From Pelargonium nanum (lineage: Eukaryota; Streptophyta; Magnoliopsida; Geraniales; Geraniaceae): a stretch of 20,738 nucleotides of DNA. A program made the position numbers and the translations under genes. Of this stretch, positions 1 to 9,116 are shown piece after piece. The stretch is from assembly GCA_036897485.1 (NCBI GenBank), contig JAYMTF010001900.1, positions 1 to 20,738 of the forward strand, written 5' to 3'. Numbering within the stretch: the stretch's first letter is position 1; every line of letters starts with the position of its first letter. Below the pieces are notes generated by a model, which ran no database searches, was not told the origin of the DNA, and saw nothing but the letters and a program-made list of their open reading frames with translations.

Positions 1-435
1 GTTTATTTTATATGCGTTATATTCTTATTAATGTCAGAAACTCAAGATTTCTAAAAAAATGTAAGAAAGTCAAAGTGTTTGCAATATATATAACTAAATA
101 TTATTTTTGGTAATCTGAAATAATTCTTTTATAAAAAAGAATAAACTCTTACTTATAGACAAACAAGTCTAATAGACACTCAACTTACAAAGAATGAAAA
201 ACTAAGTATTTAATGAGCATATACCATGAAGCTATACAATCTTACACATTCTTATATAAAGCATGATCTTTTTGGCTGTTGGTGTACAGTATTCAGTAGT
301 TTGTAGCATAATAATTAGTGCAGGTTCAATGCAATTGTGCGACTGAAAATATTTTATTCCTGCTCCATTCAGTAAGTTTTATTGATGAAATTATTGAATG
401 TATGGCTAACAAAATTTTGACCTTGAAAGTTTCAG
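1..435 (+). other. Probable KANADI intron (3' part)
   Basis: AT-rich sequence with no reading frame resembling the KANADI GARP domain. It ends at the pyrimidine-poor but usable acceptor TTTCAG at 431-435. It is best read as the tail of the intron before the penultimate exon; a short unrecognised exon here cannot be excluded. Confidence 0.5.
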
Positions 436-1151
436 TAGTAGAGAGGCTTGGCTTCATGCAAAATCCAATGACATGGATGTGCTCAGACCCACCTCCTTCC
501 AATCACAACAAAGACAGCAGATCACTGAGGTACTTAATTACTTACACTGTCATGCATGCTATTAATATGTGTGTGTATATATATATAAAGGGAGAACCTC
601 GTTAAAATTATTAATTCCGAACTGGTCGCTCCGCTCACATCGATTCACTTGTTGAGTATGAGTGAAATTTAATGAAATGTCATCACATTTGAAAAACTCT
701 TGCATATGATCATCTCAATTCAACCTTAAATCGCATGCATTTATTAAGTTCTAAGTTTCCAAAAAACACTACTTGAGTAGGGATTTCTATTCCGGAACGT
801 TTTATTTTAGTACGTTAACCCCAACGAACCAAACGCAGAAATCTCCGTTCCCATTGTGAGATTCAATTAATTATGTTATTATGAATGTTTAGAAGCGGGA
901 AATCTCCACTCTTCTTCCAAAAAGCCTATCTAACGTTCTAAACTCTTAAAACTTAACGTTTTGTGTTTCCGTTTTTGTTCCGCGCACCGGAACGTTAGAC
1001 AATCAGGTTACTAATATATTTGAAAACATGACAGGATCAGTGCAATTCAGGTCGAGTGAAGAGCTACTTAGGGACTAACATGGAATGCAAGAACCCGAGC
1101 TTGGAGTTCACATTAGGCAGACCAGATTGGCAGAACAAAGAACATATTTAA
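436..1151 (+). CDS. KANADI-family GARP transcription factor, last two coding exons (partial)
   Basis: Two exons, 436-529 and 1035-1151, give the C-terminus of a KANADI-type regulator (GARP/MYB-like repressors that set abaxial organ identity, acting in the nucleus). The first exon follows a TTTCAG acceptor, reads SSREAWLHAKSND and then a Gln-rich stretch ending QITE, and stops at a GAG|GTACTT donor in phase 0. The second follows an ACAG acceptor, opens in phase 0 with DQCNSG and ends with NPSLEFTLGRPDW and six more residues before TAA at 1149-1151. From memory of the family, SREAWLH and a terminal LEFTLGRxDW are KANADI C-terminal signatures. The GARP domain with its SHLQMYR motif is absent, so those exons must lie upstream of base 1. 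Which KANADI member this is cannot be told from the tail. The family call is fairly firm; the exact exon edges are inferred. Confidence 0.8.
530..1034 (+). other. KANADI last intron with AACGTT/ACGTT cluster
   Basis: This intron runs from GTACTT to CATGACAG. Its right half (about 780-1010) is less AT-rich and repeats the word ACGTT in several settings: CCGGAACGTT near 793 and again near 987, TACGTTAACC near 811, TAACGTTCT near 930 and TTAACGTTTT near 953. I found no convincing terminal inverted repeats, so it is either a decayed insertion or a local motif cluster. Confidence 0.45.
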
Positions 1152-2697
1152 CTCTGATCATCATGCTATTGCTAGCTTCTCTCTTTTGATTTTGATTTTG
1201 ATTTAACTCATCATCATGCTTTCTCTCCAAGGTTGAGATGACATCATGAGAATTATTCAGAAGCCATAGATAATTATATAACATATTAGAAAAAGAAAAA
1301 GAGAAAAGAGAGGGGGTGTCGGTGAAGAAGATGAAGGTGACAAAAAAGAAGAAGAGAAAAGAGTTGCCATCTTCCATGCATATATCTATTTTTGTTAAGT
1401 TTCTTCATATTTGATTGGTAGAAGTACAGTAACTTTTGGGGCTAATTGTTTAATTTTAGTGTGGTTAAAGGCTAAAGCTGCACTTTTTTTTTTTCTTCAC
1501 TAGTGTTGCTATTTGATTTTGAAGTGAGTAAAAAAGCTAGAGAAATGGCAATGAAAAAGAAAAGTAGAGTAAAAGAATCAAAGTGTTGATTTGGGCTTTT
1601 ATCTAGTGTGAAATGGGTTAAGATTAGCTCTGGAATATGGTCTTTCTTTTACCAAGTGTGTTATTGTCAGGCTCTGCTTGCTTTCAGATTTATCAGAGAT
1701 CTGGAGTGACATAGCAGCTCTGATTCACCATTCTTGGTCAAGCTTCCTGCTCAAGTAAAAGGGTAAAGCTGGTTCAAATTGGTGGGAGGCTGTGCATTTT
1801 CACCAAATGCTTGTAATTTTGACATGTAAAGTTGATCAATTTGATGCTTGAAATGAAGATGGCAATGGTGTGTCAGCTAGGTTGGCTAGCTTTTCAATGA
1901 ATCAAGTACTAGTCAAGCATGCACCTGCACAAAAGAAATAGTATGTGCAGTGCAGAGCACAACATATAGAATAGCAACCAACCAAAGCCATCAAACAAGG
2001 AGCACAATTCCTTTTGGTCACATGACCAACTAGAAAATGGAATCATTACAAAAAAATATGCTTCTTAGGGTCCCTTAAAATCTACACAATTGTTCCATAA
2101 GCTTTTTGCAGTTGGAAGTAAATTCTGTGTAAAACACATAAATGGAAGATTCATTTTCTTATTAGAAATCAAGCAATCATAAGAGGGAGCTCTTCAAATT
2201 CTTTGCTAAAGTCTCTTTACATTGACAGTAAAGGAGGAAATATATTCTATGCTTCTCTAGCAATTATGGTTCCACTTTCTAGAAAACAGACTACAAGAGT
2301 AAGAGAATCAATTTACATGGGCTGCTGATTCCCAGGAACTGGAGAAACTCCAAAAAGTGTCTCCAACTTATACAAAAGCCCATGCTCAATAAACTTTTTA
2401 CAGGCCCATGAACAAAACATTGTGGATGAGAATTGAGATGGAGAGAAACTGGGGTGAAAACAGATTACCATAAGGGAAAGCATATTCTTACTAAGATTAC
2501 CATACAATACAAACTGCAGTACTAGATTAACTTTTATGTTTCAGACAATATAGACAACAACACCTAGCAACAAACACATATCATGATAGTGCAGAGTTCT
2601 GAAGACGATTTGGCGAAGCAAAAACACGTACAAAGATAAGATCCAGGGCATTTGCATGAAGACTTCTACAACATGGATCTCTACTTGTGACATCACT
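1152..2697. other. 3' flanks between convergent genes, no gene seen
   Basis: This stretch holds the KANADI 3' UTR on the left and the 3' flank of the minus-strand membrane-protein gene on the right. It contains a TTTTGA-type hexamer microsatellite at about 1184-1204, a purine-rich tract at 1285-1370 and scattered T-runs. The longer open frames (for example 1108-1377 minus) are low-complexity Phe/Ser translations of the purine tract and not credible genes. No canonical AATAAA was found for either gene; on the minus strand CATAAA (plus-strand TTTATG near 2533) is a possible variant poly(A) signal. Confidence 0.5.
1184..1204. repeat. TTTTGA hexamer microsatellite
   Basis: About three and a half copies of TTTTGA in the KANADI 3' flank. 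The same word recurs at 4823-4850. Confidence 0.8.
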
Positions 2698-4621
2698 TCA
2701 ATCTGAATGCTTGTTTGCTTCATGATGGCGATGGGCATGACGGGCAACAGAGTAAGCTGAAAGTGTTGATGCAGTCATGTTCAGTGAGTGCTTAGCGAGG
2801 CCCACACTTTTCTTTGTCGCCAACCAAATGGTAAAGAAGAATCCAACCCAACCTGTTCCATTAAAAATATGCAGATCCACCATTAGTTGAATATAGTTGT
2901 TTAATGGAAAAATTAAACTAAAATACATTCTTAAAAACTACTACAGTTTCATATAACAGTAATTGGGGTGGAACATGATTGGCCATTGCATACCAGCTTA
3001 AAAGTATCAAGTAATGGCCAATAGAAATGGCAGAATCGGACTATTACAAATTGCGGTTCAGTCATGTGATATTTTTAGTGTAATCACACATACAAATTTC
3101 ATGATGCTAAGAATCTTTACTTTGTTTATATCCAAAATTGACTCCTGTTTTATGAACTTGTATATGATTTCCACTCTTGAGTCCTAGACTAATATAGCCA
3201 CATATCCCCTCTATGGAAGAATTTGAAATTATCACAAGGAGAGAGTTGCAGCAAATCAGACTCCCAAAGAATTCTAATTGAAAGAAACCTTCTATTTTGG
3301 CACATTCTGAATTTTCTTACCCATACAATTACCAAACAGTCATCAAATATGTTTTCGTTAAGGACCTAAAAAACAAATCATCATTCTATGTCCAAATAAG
3401 AACCTAGACTTCTGAAGATTTAAGGCCAAAACTGCAGTATAACAGACTTAAAATGAGGGATATAACTAACTACTGTCAGTCAGTTCCATAGAATACAAAT
3501 GAACAACTATATTTAAGGTATAGCACTATATTCAAATGAACTAAAGCCGTATCTGGAAATAAAGAAACGCTCACCTGTTGCAATCACAGTTGCTATTATT
3601 GTTAAAACTGTTACTGTGGAAATAACAAATACAGCAACTGACAATGCTCCAATGTATATGGCTGTTAAGCCAGCAAAGAAAAGAGCCAAGAAGCCTCCTG
3701 CTGCTGCCAACGACATCAGAAGAGCTATGACAACTGCATTTACAGTCGCTGCAGCAAAGAAAAGCATGAAGACAAACAATCCTGTCAAGGAAAGGCCAGA
3801 AATCGTCCCGACCTGCAGCAATTATGAAAAGACAAAATCAATCTCCAAGAAGAGATTCTAGAGAATACACAATTTAATTATATAAAAAAAAAAACATTAG
3901 AAACGACTAATTGTTTTTAGCAATTAAAGATTTATTTAACTCTTGCAGAGGAATTGAAATTTCAAGTAATTGTGTTTCCCTTTCGCTCCCATGGTATGAA
4001 AGCACATCAAATTTTCAGGCTATAATTTTCATCTCACAGTCATATGAAATCAGTTCTAAAATATGAATCCGAATTTCAGTAGCTTCCAATTTTAAATCGA
4101 GTCAACTATGCTTTGCAGCAAGATCAGAAAACAAAGAATGCTTTACAGTAGAACCAAAAACGCCCAATTTCAGTAAGTATTTATCATCATCATCAACAAC
4201 AACAAAATTGTCGCATGCATCAAACTTAAACGGTTCTCTGTAAATGAAAATGACAATAAAATATGTAATTACAAACTGAATTAAAAAAAATTAAGATCTT
4301 AGAATATGTACTCACAGAGATGACGAGGAGGGCACGGAGAGGACTGCCCCTACGAGTCCAGAGGAGAACATCGCGGCCGGTGTTTCTAGAAGCATCGCGA
4401 AGGAGAGGACCTTTCTCAGACATGGAGATCTTAATCCGATGCAGCAGCGAAGCACCGGCGAGGCCGCTGGAGTGATGGGGGAAGAAGATCATGGAGAAGA
4501 GACTGTGGAGCACAGTGTAGAGGGTTTCTTCGCGGCGACCGTACGGTTCGTATTTACTGTTCTCCTTAACCACATCCACGTAGACGCCGTTGGGCACCTC
4601 CGTTTCGTTGGTTTCCGCCAT
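2698..4621 (-). CDS. Plant membrane protein with one long hydrophobic hairpin-like block, 232 aa
   Basis: Three exons on the minus strand: 4316-4621, 3575-3812 and 2698-2852. Junctions are TCT|GTGAGT, GCAG|GTC, ACAG|GTGAGC and ACAG|GTTGG; the total of 699 nt gives 232 residues plus TGA. The start is MAETNETEVPNG, with a purine-rich AAAA-ATGG context. Residues 1-102 are polar and charged with an amphipathic SLFSMIFF stretch near 42. Exon 2 (103-181) is almost wholly hydrophobic with Ala/Gly/Val/Ile runs (LAAAGGFLALFFAGLTAIY and a VISTVTVLTIIATVIATG-like end), continuing into GWVGFFFTIW (181-190). The C-terminus is short, basic and His-rich (ARHAHRHHEA). No catalytic motif is visible. The single long hydrophobic block between soluble ends resembles oleosin or promethin/LDIP-type lipid-droplet proteins or a four-helix bundle. 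That is inference from hydrophobicity only; I do not recognise a named gene. Confidence 0.85.
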
Positions 4622-4870
4622 TTTTCCCGATCGGTGCTCTCAAGAATTGTTGAGTGATGTGAATGAGAGTGTGAGTGAAGTCGTGTAAATATTTCTGTTC
4701 ATCATCGCAGTTGGGCTCTAAATGCGGGGAAAAAGATTACGTCAACGGTAGCTTTGTGTCTTAAGATATGTACACGTGGTGCTTATCTGGATCCACTTTT
4801 AGCCGTTGGATTGGTCAGTCCCAGATTTTGATTTTGATTTTGATTTTTGAATTATTATTATGGTGGGCCA
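4622..4870 (-). promoter_or_regulatory. Upstream region of the membrane-protein gene with G-box/ABRE and site II words
   Basis: Read toward the gene, the first 250 bp upstream of the start codon contain a palindromic CACGTG at 4773-4778 inside ACACGTGG, which is both a G-box and an ABRE-type ACGTGG core. They also contain TTACGTCA near 4737, a bZIP-type ACGT word, and TGGGCT/TGGGCC site-II-like words near 4712 and 4864. These are known binding words of bZIP/bHLH and TCP factors; function here is inferred from closeness to the start. Beyond it, 4823-4850 is a GATTTT microsatellite. Confidence 0.4.
4823..4850. repeat. GATTTT hexamer microsatellite
   Basis: About four copies of GATTTT in the upstream region of the membrane-protein gene, the same unit as at 1184-1204. 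Confidence 0.8.
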
Positions 4871-5124
4871 CTGGTGCTCCACCACGACCAAATCATATGT
4901 GCACGGAAATGAGCTAATTTGCTTAATTGTAGAAGAAGTGTTTTTTTATCACCAAAAAATTAAAAATTAAAATACCGCGGCCGACATGCACAAGTAACAT
5001 CGACCACCAATTTAAACAGCCCTACCACCAAATCGTATGATTGGCTCACCTGCAACTGCTTGCATTCATTTAATTAGATCTTTTATCACCTTCTCTGCTA
5101 ATACATAAGCTCTTTACTTTTTTT

Positions 5125-5136
5125 CTTTTGTGTTTT
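5125..5136. repeat. SINE target-site duplication, left copy
   Basis: CTTTTGTGTTTT abuts the A-tail side of the SINE and matches 5285-5297 with one extra T in the latter. On this side it merges with the element's own T-run, so the exact edge is ambiguous by several bases. Confidence 0.75.
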
Positions 5137-5284
5137 TTTTTTTAATTTTAAAGTTGAGCTACACAACAAGGGTAGCTCTCCCATTTTAACCCAAAACTCC
5201 ACCCCACCTTACGCAATGAGATTCGAACCCACAACCTCCTATGTGGAGATGTGTGTCTTGACCATTGCGCCCACCCCTAGGGGG
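5137..5284 (-). mobile_element. tRNA-derived SINE with target-site duplication
   Basis: On the minus strand, reading down from 5284, the element opens with a tRNA-like head. An A-box-like GGCGCAATGG is followed some 40 bp later by a perfect B box, GGTTCGAATC, inside GTGGGTTCGAATCTC. A tRNA-unrelated body of about 80 bp follows, and the element ends in an A-rich tail (plus-strand T-run 5133-5143). Near-identical flanks bracket it: CTTTTGTGTTTT at 5125-5136 and CTTTTTGTGTTTT at 5285-5297, a 12-13 bp duplication typical of LINE-mediated insertion. Head, tail and duplication together make this a firm SINE call. The duplication differs by one base, so it is fairly young. The family name is not determined. 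Confidence 0.85.
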
Positions 5285-5297
5285 CTTTTTGTGTTTT
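5285..5297. repeat. SINE target-site duplication, right copy
   Basis: CTTTTTGTGTTTT directly follows the tRNA-like head of the SINE and pairs with 5125-5136. Confidence 0.75.
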
Positions 5298-7193
5298 AAA
5301 TATATAGATTTCTTCTATATACTATTTTATGCACTCTTCTGACAAGTTTAAATAACTAAAGAAACGATGGAACAGTTATGGTTTCAGATACCACTAATTA
5401 AACTATTTATCCTTAGAATTAATTTTATTTGTAATCGTGAATTCCAAAATTGCGGATTGAAGAACTGCTTTATTGTATCGAAAATGGACCTCTAAATCGC
5501 GAGATAATTGCAAGACACGTCTGTAAGTTGATACCATCACTACTAAATTCAGGCATGTGACTACGATCTCGATCCAATCTTGTAGTATAAAGTTGGCAAT
5601 GGAGCTGACTATTAGTCTGTGATGATTAATACATTGCTCAGAAACGCAAACATCTTGCCAGTTTACCACACTAAAATTTGAGAAATTTCAGAGCAGAATT
5701 TGACGTCACAGGAGTATAACCAACAACAGATATGAAATTGTTAGTAATCTTTGAAGACTTCCCTTCAAGACTTGCTCTCCCTGGATGTCATGCACAACAT
5801 CATAACATATCTGCATTGGTAAATATCATAGCTTGTAAGAATATAAACACCATAGTATAATGATCTGGCATTAAATACAACACATTTCATTTACCCAACC
5901 TAATTTCTAATCCCAGAAAGCCTCAAACTTATTTCTTTTCTTTCAACTTATTCAACCTTTATGCACCTCTCTTCTCATTAAAGATCAAACTACCTACACA
6001 TAAATTAAGAAGGTTGTCATTGCTTCTACAGCATTCACATGTATATGGGTCTTCCCGCAAAAGAGCAACTGCCAAGGAAATTTCAAAACTGACTTATAAA
6101 CCTATTCTACTCTCAACCAACATATAAGAATCTTGTGTCACTTTAGAGGATAAAAAAATTGACACACACTGGATTCCTCAGTCATGAATAGGAGCCAAAT
6201 GATACTCATCAAGCTCCCTTGTCCTAGATAAGTGATGTGGATATACCCCACAAATGACAAATCCCCACCACTTGGTCAAACACAATCATACAGAGTAAAC
6301 GATATATCATCTAAATCACAAGTCTAATGAAAATATAAGAAGGCGGCAACAAGTCGGGAAAATAAGTCAAACAGGCTAAGAGCAGAAAGTTTTGGCATAG
6401 TTTTATAGTCAAGTCTCAAAAACTTATAGACATACTTAATACATTGCATGCCTGTGGTCACACTTTCAGCATTCACATTCTCAACAGCCCTATGAACAAT
6501 ATTATGTCAACATGTGGATACAAGTTCCTCACGTGAAAGCAGTCACAGTTGTTACATGTCACCATTTACAATTGATAAATTCATACCAAGTTGGTAGCAT
6601 GATGTCTTGAATTTCTAAACTATACAATGTTGACTATGGATAGCTGTCAACCTAACTTTCTCGAGCTATAGAAGCCCCAAACATAAAACAGGGCAAGTAG
6701 TTCACGGCCATCAAAACTATAGAATAGACTAGACTACACTCGGGCACACCCAACATTTCATTTCAGACAAAGCCAAATTGAATTTGAATGCAGCAACATC
6801 TAGTTACCAAGCAAAGAGTTACAACTAATGTCAAATTATTACATAGAGCATTAACATTAATACGAAGCAACCAAAGCATAAGGAAGAAAATGTCACTCCA
6901 AATTACAAGTTGAATGTTAGATATTTTAAAGCTATAATCTTTACTAACACTAGAAGAAGTTAAAAAAGAAGAAGACAGGAATGAAAATATGATCTCATTT
7001 CTCTTGCTCAATTTTCCAGACAACAAAACAAAGAATTCACTTTCAACCTGAGCTATGACAGAAGAGAATCCAGCACCAACAAGCAAAAACAAATATACCC
7101 ATTACATGTAGGAGAAAAATAAGATCCTAATATAAGCACACTTTACATGAATTTCATGATTCAAAACAGGAAAAAGTACCTCCAAAAATGAGT
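5298..7193. other. 1.9 kb AT-rich intergenic region, no gene recognised
   Basis: This lies between the SINE and the stop codon of the Hikeshi-like gene; the right end should hold that gene's 3' UTR. Open frames on the minus strand (5403-5669, 6763-7092) have no recognisable domain, no coding-like composition and no supporting splice chain, so I treat them as chance. An unspliced non-coding transcript cannot be ruled out. Confidence 0.5.
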
Positions 7194-7845
7194 TTACAAA
7201 GCGAAACCTTTCAAGTACTCAGGATCGCGCTTGGCCCTCTCCTGGAACTTCTTAAACCACCTATCTAGAATGTCCATGGGCACAATCAGCTTGCTCCCAT
7301 CGACCCCGCAAAACGACTGCATAAAATTGAACAAATTCTCGCCCACCTTCATCGCCAAACGCTCGATTTTCTTCTCGGCCGCTACATCGAGCGAGGGTAG
7401 CGTCGCCAGGTCCTCCACCGACACCCCAATTTTGGCCGAGAGCGGCGCGGCATCAGCAGTCAGCTGCATCTGGCTGCCGCTCCCAGGCTCCGGCCACGGA
7501 AGCGTGAGAACGGCGGAGGGACGCGAAACTGTGACGGCACCGCAGAAGAGGAACGGCGATCCCGGAGACTGGATATAGACGGCTAGTGCTTTATCCGGAG
7601 GGAGCGTGAAACTATTGAGGAGAAATATGCAGATTTCGCGGATTGAATCGTAGGCCTCACCTGCAAGCAAAGTTGAAGAAATTAGGGTTTCAGAGCGAGA
7701 ACGAAAGGGGCGTGATAGGAGAGTGAGGTCTGAGAAACGTACCTACGAAAGTGTTCATGTCGAGGATCCAGTGGGTAGTGTCGATTTGGGAGAAGGTGGA
7801 GATGTCCATTGGGAAGCTCCGATTAGGGAAGACCACGCCAAACAT
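7194..7845 (-). CDS. HKL: Hikeshi-like / OPI10 family nuclear import receptor for HSP70, 189 aa
   Basis: Two minus-strand exons, 7743-7845 and 7194-7660, joined GTAG|GTACGT...TTGCAG|GTGAGG, give 570 nt and 189 residues, close to the 197 of human Hikeshi. The protein starts MFGVVFPNRSF, passes the junction at TFVGEAYDS, and carries the conserved core ICIFLLNSFTLPPDKALAVY and SPGSPFLFCGAV (about 46-80), then KIGVSVEDL near 110 and the C-terminal helix DRWFKKFQERAKRDPEY. Known role of the family: a carrier that binds FG-nucleoporins and brings HSP70 into the nucleus during heat stress; the Arabidopsis homologue is linked to thermotolerance. No nuclear signal or membrane segment is seen, as expected. 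Exon 2 is GC-richer than its surroundings. An in-frame start at 7670 lies inside the intron and would lose the conserved N-terminus, so it is not the start. Confidence 0.95.
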
Positions 7846-7984
7846 GCTTTCTTGTTTGGTTCAGCTAAGAGGAAGGCTCGTGTCGGAATCTATGGATAGA
7901 TATCGGTGGCGGGAGGAGGAGCTTACTGTCGAGTGCTGACTGTAAAATGAGGAGACCGTACATAGAGTTAGGTGAAGTGTAGAA

Positions 7985-8027
7985 GAAGAGTCTAGTAGGC
8001 TCTAGAAGGCTCCAGATATTTTGCGAA
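7985..8027. promoter_or_regulatory. Imperfect heat-shock-element array, nine alternating pentamers
   Basis: Reading the plus strand in 5-bp steps from 7985, the triplets are GAA, GTC, GTA, CTC, GAA, CTC, GAT, TTT, GAA. Against the alternating heat-shock consensus GAA/TTC this is 21 of 27 matches. The critical G (of GAA) or C (of TTC) is kept in eight of nine units. Three units are perfect GAA, spaced exactly 20 bp apart. The array sits 140-182 bp upstream of the Hikeshi-like start codon, a typical position for heat-shock factor sites. The pattern is seen in the sequence; binding is inferred. Confidence 0.65.
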
Positions 8028-8311
8028 GAGGAAGCACTGGAAGGTCTCGCTCTCGCTGCTTGCCTGTTTGTCATAGCTTTACAATTTTGACTGCTTAGTT
8101 AACAGTTTAGAAACGTGGAAATTTACCCTAGGCAATTCCAAAGAAAATAAATTAAAGGAAAAAAATGTCTATGATGCACTCAAATTTCATTTAATTTTTA
8201 AAAATTGTCGTCTCAAGGAAAAAATAAACAAAATCCCTTAGATTTTATTGGTTTGATCAAACTTGTTTTTTTGTATGGATCTGATATAGTTTTATCAGTT
8301 TATTATTACGG
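8028..8311. other. Upstream flank of Hikeshi-like gene, nothing recognised
   Basis: AT-rich sequence beyond the heat-shock array, with A/T runs at 8155-8235 and no frame or element I can identify. Confidence 0.4.
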
Positions 8312-8428
8312 GTCATTAACAATCATGAGACTGAAAAGTCGAGGGGCTTCACATTCTTTATCTTCACCAAAGAGAAGTCGATGAAGGGCGAGATTGAGGC
8401 GATGACTGGCGTGGTTAGTCAGGTCTAA
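8312..8428 (+). pseudogene. RRM fragment from a glycine-rich RNA-binding protein gene
   Basis: An uninterrupted 38-codon stretch before TAA at 8426-8428 reads VINNHETEKSRGF, then a FFIFTKEKSMKGEIEAMTG core. Plant GRP7-type RRM proteins have IINDRETGRSRGFGFVTF followed by EKSMxDAIEGMNG, so this covers the RNP1 octamer region and the following helix. The RNP1 is altered: the family's RGFGFVTF has become RGFTFFIF. The RNP2 strand, the rest of the RRM and the glycine-rich tail are missing, and there is no start codon. The left edge falls close to where GRP genes carry their intron (before IIND), suggesting a copied single exon rather than a processed mRNA. It is almost certainly non-functional. 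Confidence 0.7.
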
Positions 8429-9110
8429 CTCTTAATATGTTCTTGTTAACCTATGCGGTTAGTGGGTTGGTTGTACAACTTGTTCTTCCACAATGTTTTG
8501 TTTTTGTTTTCAAAATTTTTATTTCTTTAAGGTGTTATTATGAAACATTTTCACACTCATTTAGATGATCATCGAACCTTAATATCATACATTATGCACC
8601 TCATTCTTGAATTTCTTGAACTTTTTAAATGATTTGGATTTGTGTCTCATCACATTTATACATACTAAAATCATTAATAAAAGTGACAACATACTCACAT
8701 CTACCTTGTACATTCATAAATTCACACGTATTTTTATATATGAGTCTCAACAGATCAAGATATGGATCAATGAGAAATAATTTTGTCACCTTATCATTAA
8801 ACAAGAGACACACGGCTTATAAGATTCTGAATCAAATGAGCCATTTAATCTATATTTATGGATCCGTGGAACATTTCTTATTAATGTAACTCACATGTCC
8901 CATAAGATTAAAAAATCAAATAAGTTTCATAACTCAATATATGAACCGTGAGAAACAAATTCTCATCAATGTGGCTAATTAAATGACTATACTAACAATA
9001 TATTGTTGTTATACTTTTCAACCTCCTTTTATTGTTGTTTGCAATTCTCTTTTCTAATATCATGTCCTATAAAACAATAAAAACTTTCATTCCAATCTTT
9101 CTAAACTTCT
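8429..9110. other. AT-rich intergenic stretch with degenerate ~30-bp direct repeats
   Basis: Between the RRM relic and the RNase H relic. Two diverged copies of an ATATGgATCaaTGAGAAA-type word occur at about 8759-8790 and 8936-8967, with a weaker third near 8856. They suggest a decayed non-autonomous element, but no terminal inverted repeats or target duplication could be found. The open frames here are chance. Confidence 0.35.
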
Positions 9111-9116
9111 TAAAAA

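Noticed and set aside
318-605. 95-codon plus-strand frame
   Set aside because: It crosses the KANADI exon in the wrong frame; the frame reading SSREAWLHAKSND with good splice sites is the real one.
1108-1377. 89-codon minus-strand frame rich in Phe and Ser
   Set aside because: It is the complement of a purine-rich tract and overlaps the KANADI terminal exon on the other strand; no domain.
5200-5284. Candidate tRNA gene on the minus strand
   Set aside because: A and B boxes are present but the cloverleaf arms do not pair and the sequence continues into a body with A-tail and target duplication, so it is a SINE.
6763-7092. 109-codon minus-strand frame with a hydrophobic start
   Set aside because: Low-complexity Ser/Phe composition, no family resemblance, no splice partners; probably chance in AT-rich DNA.
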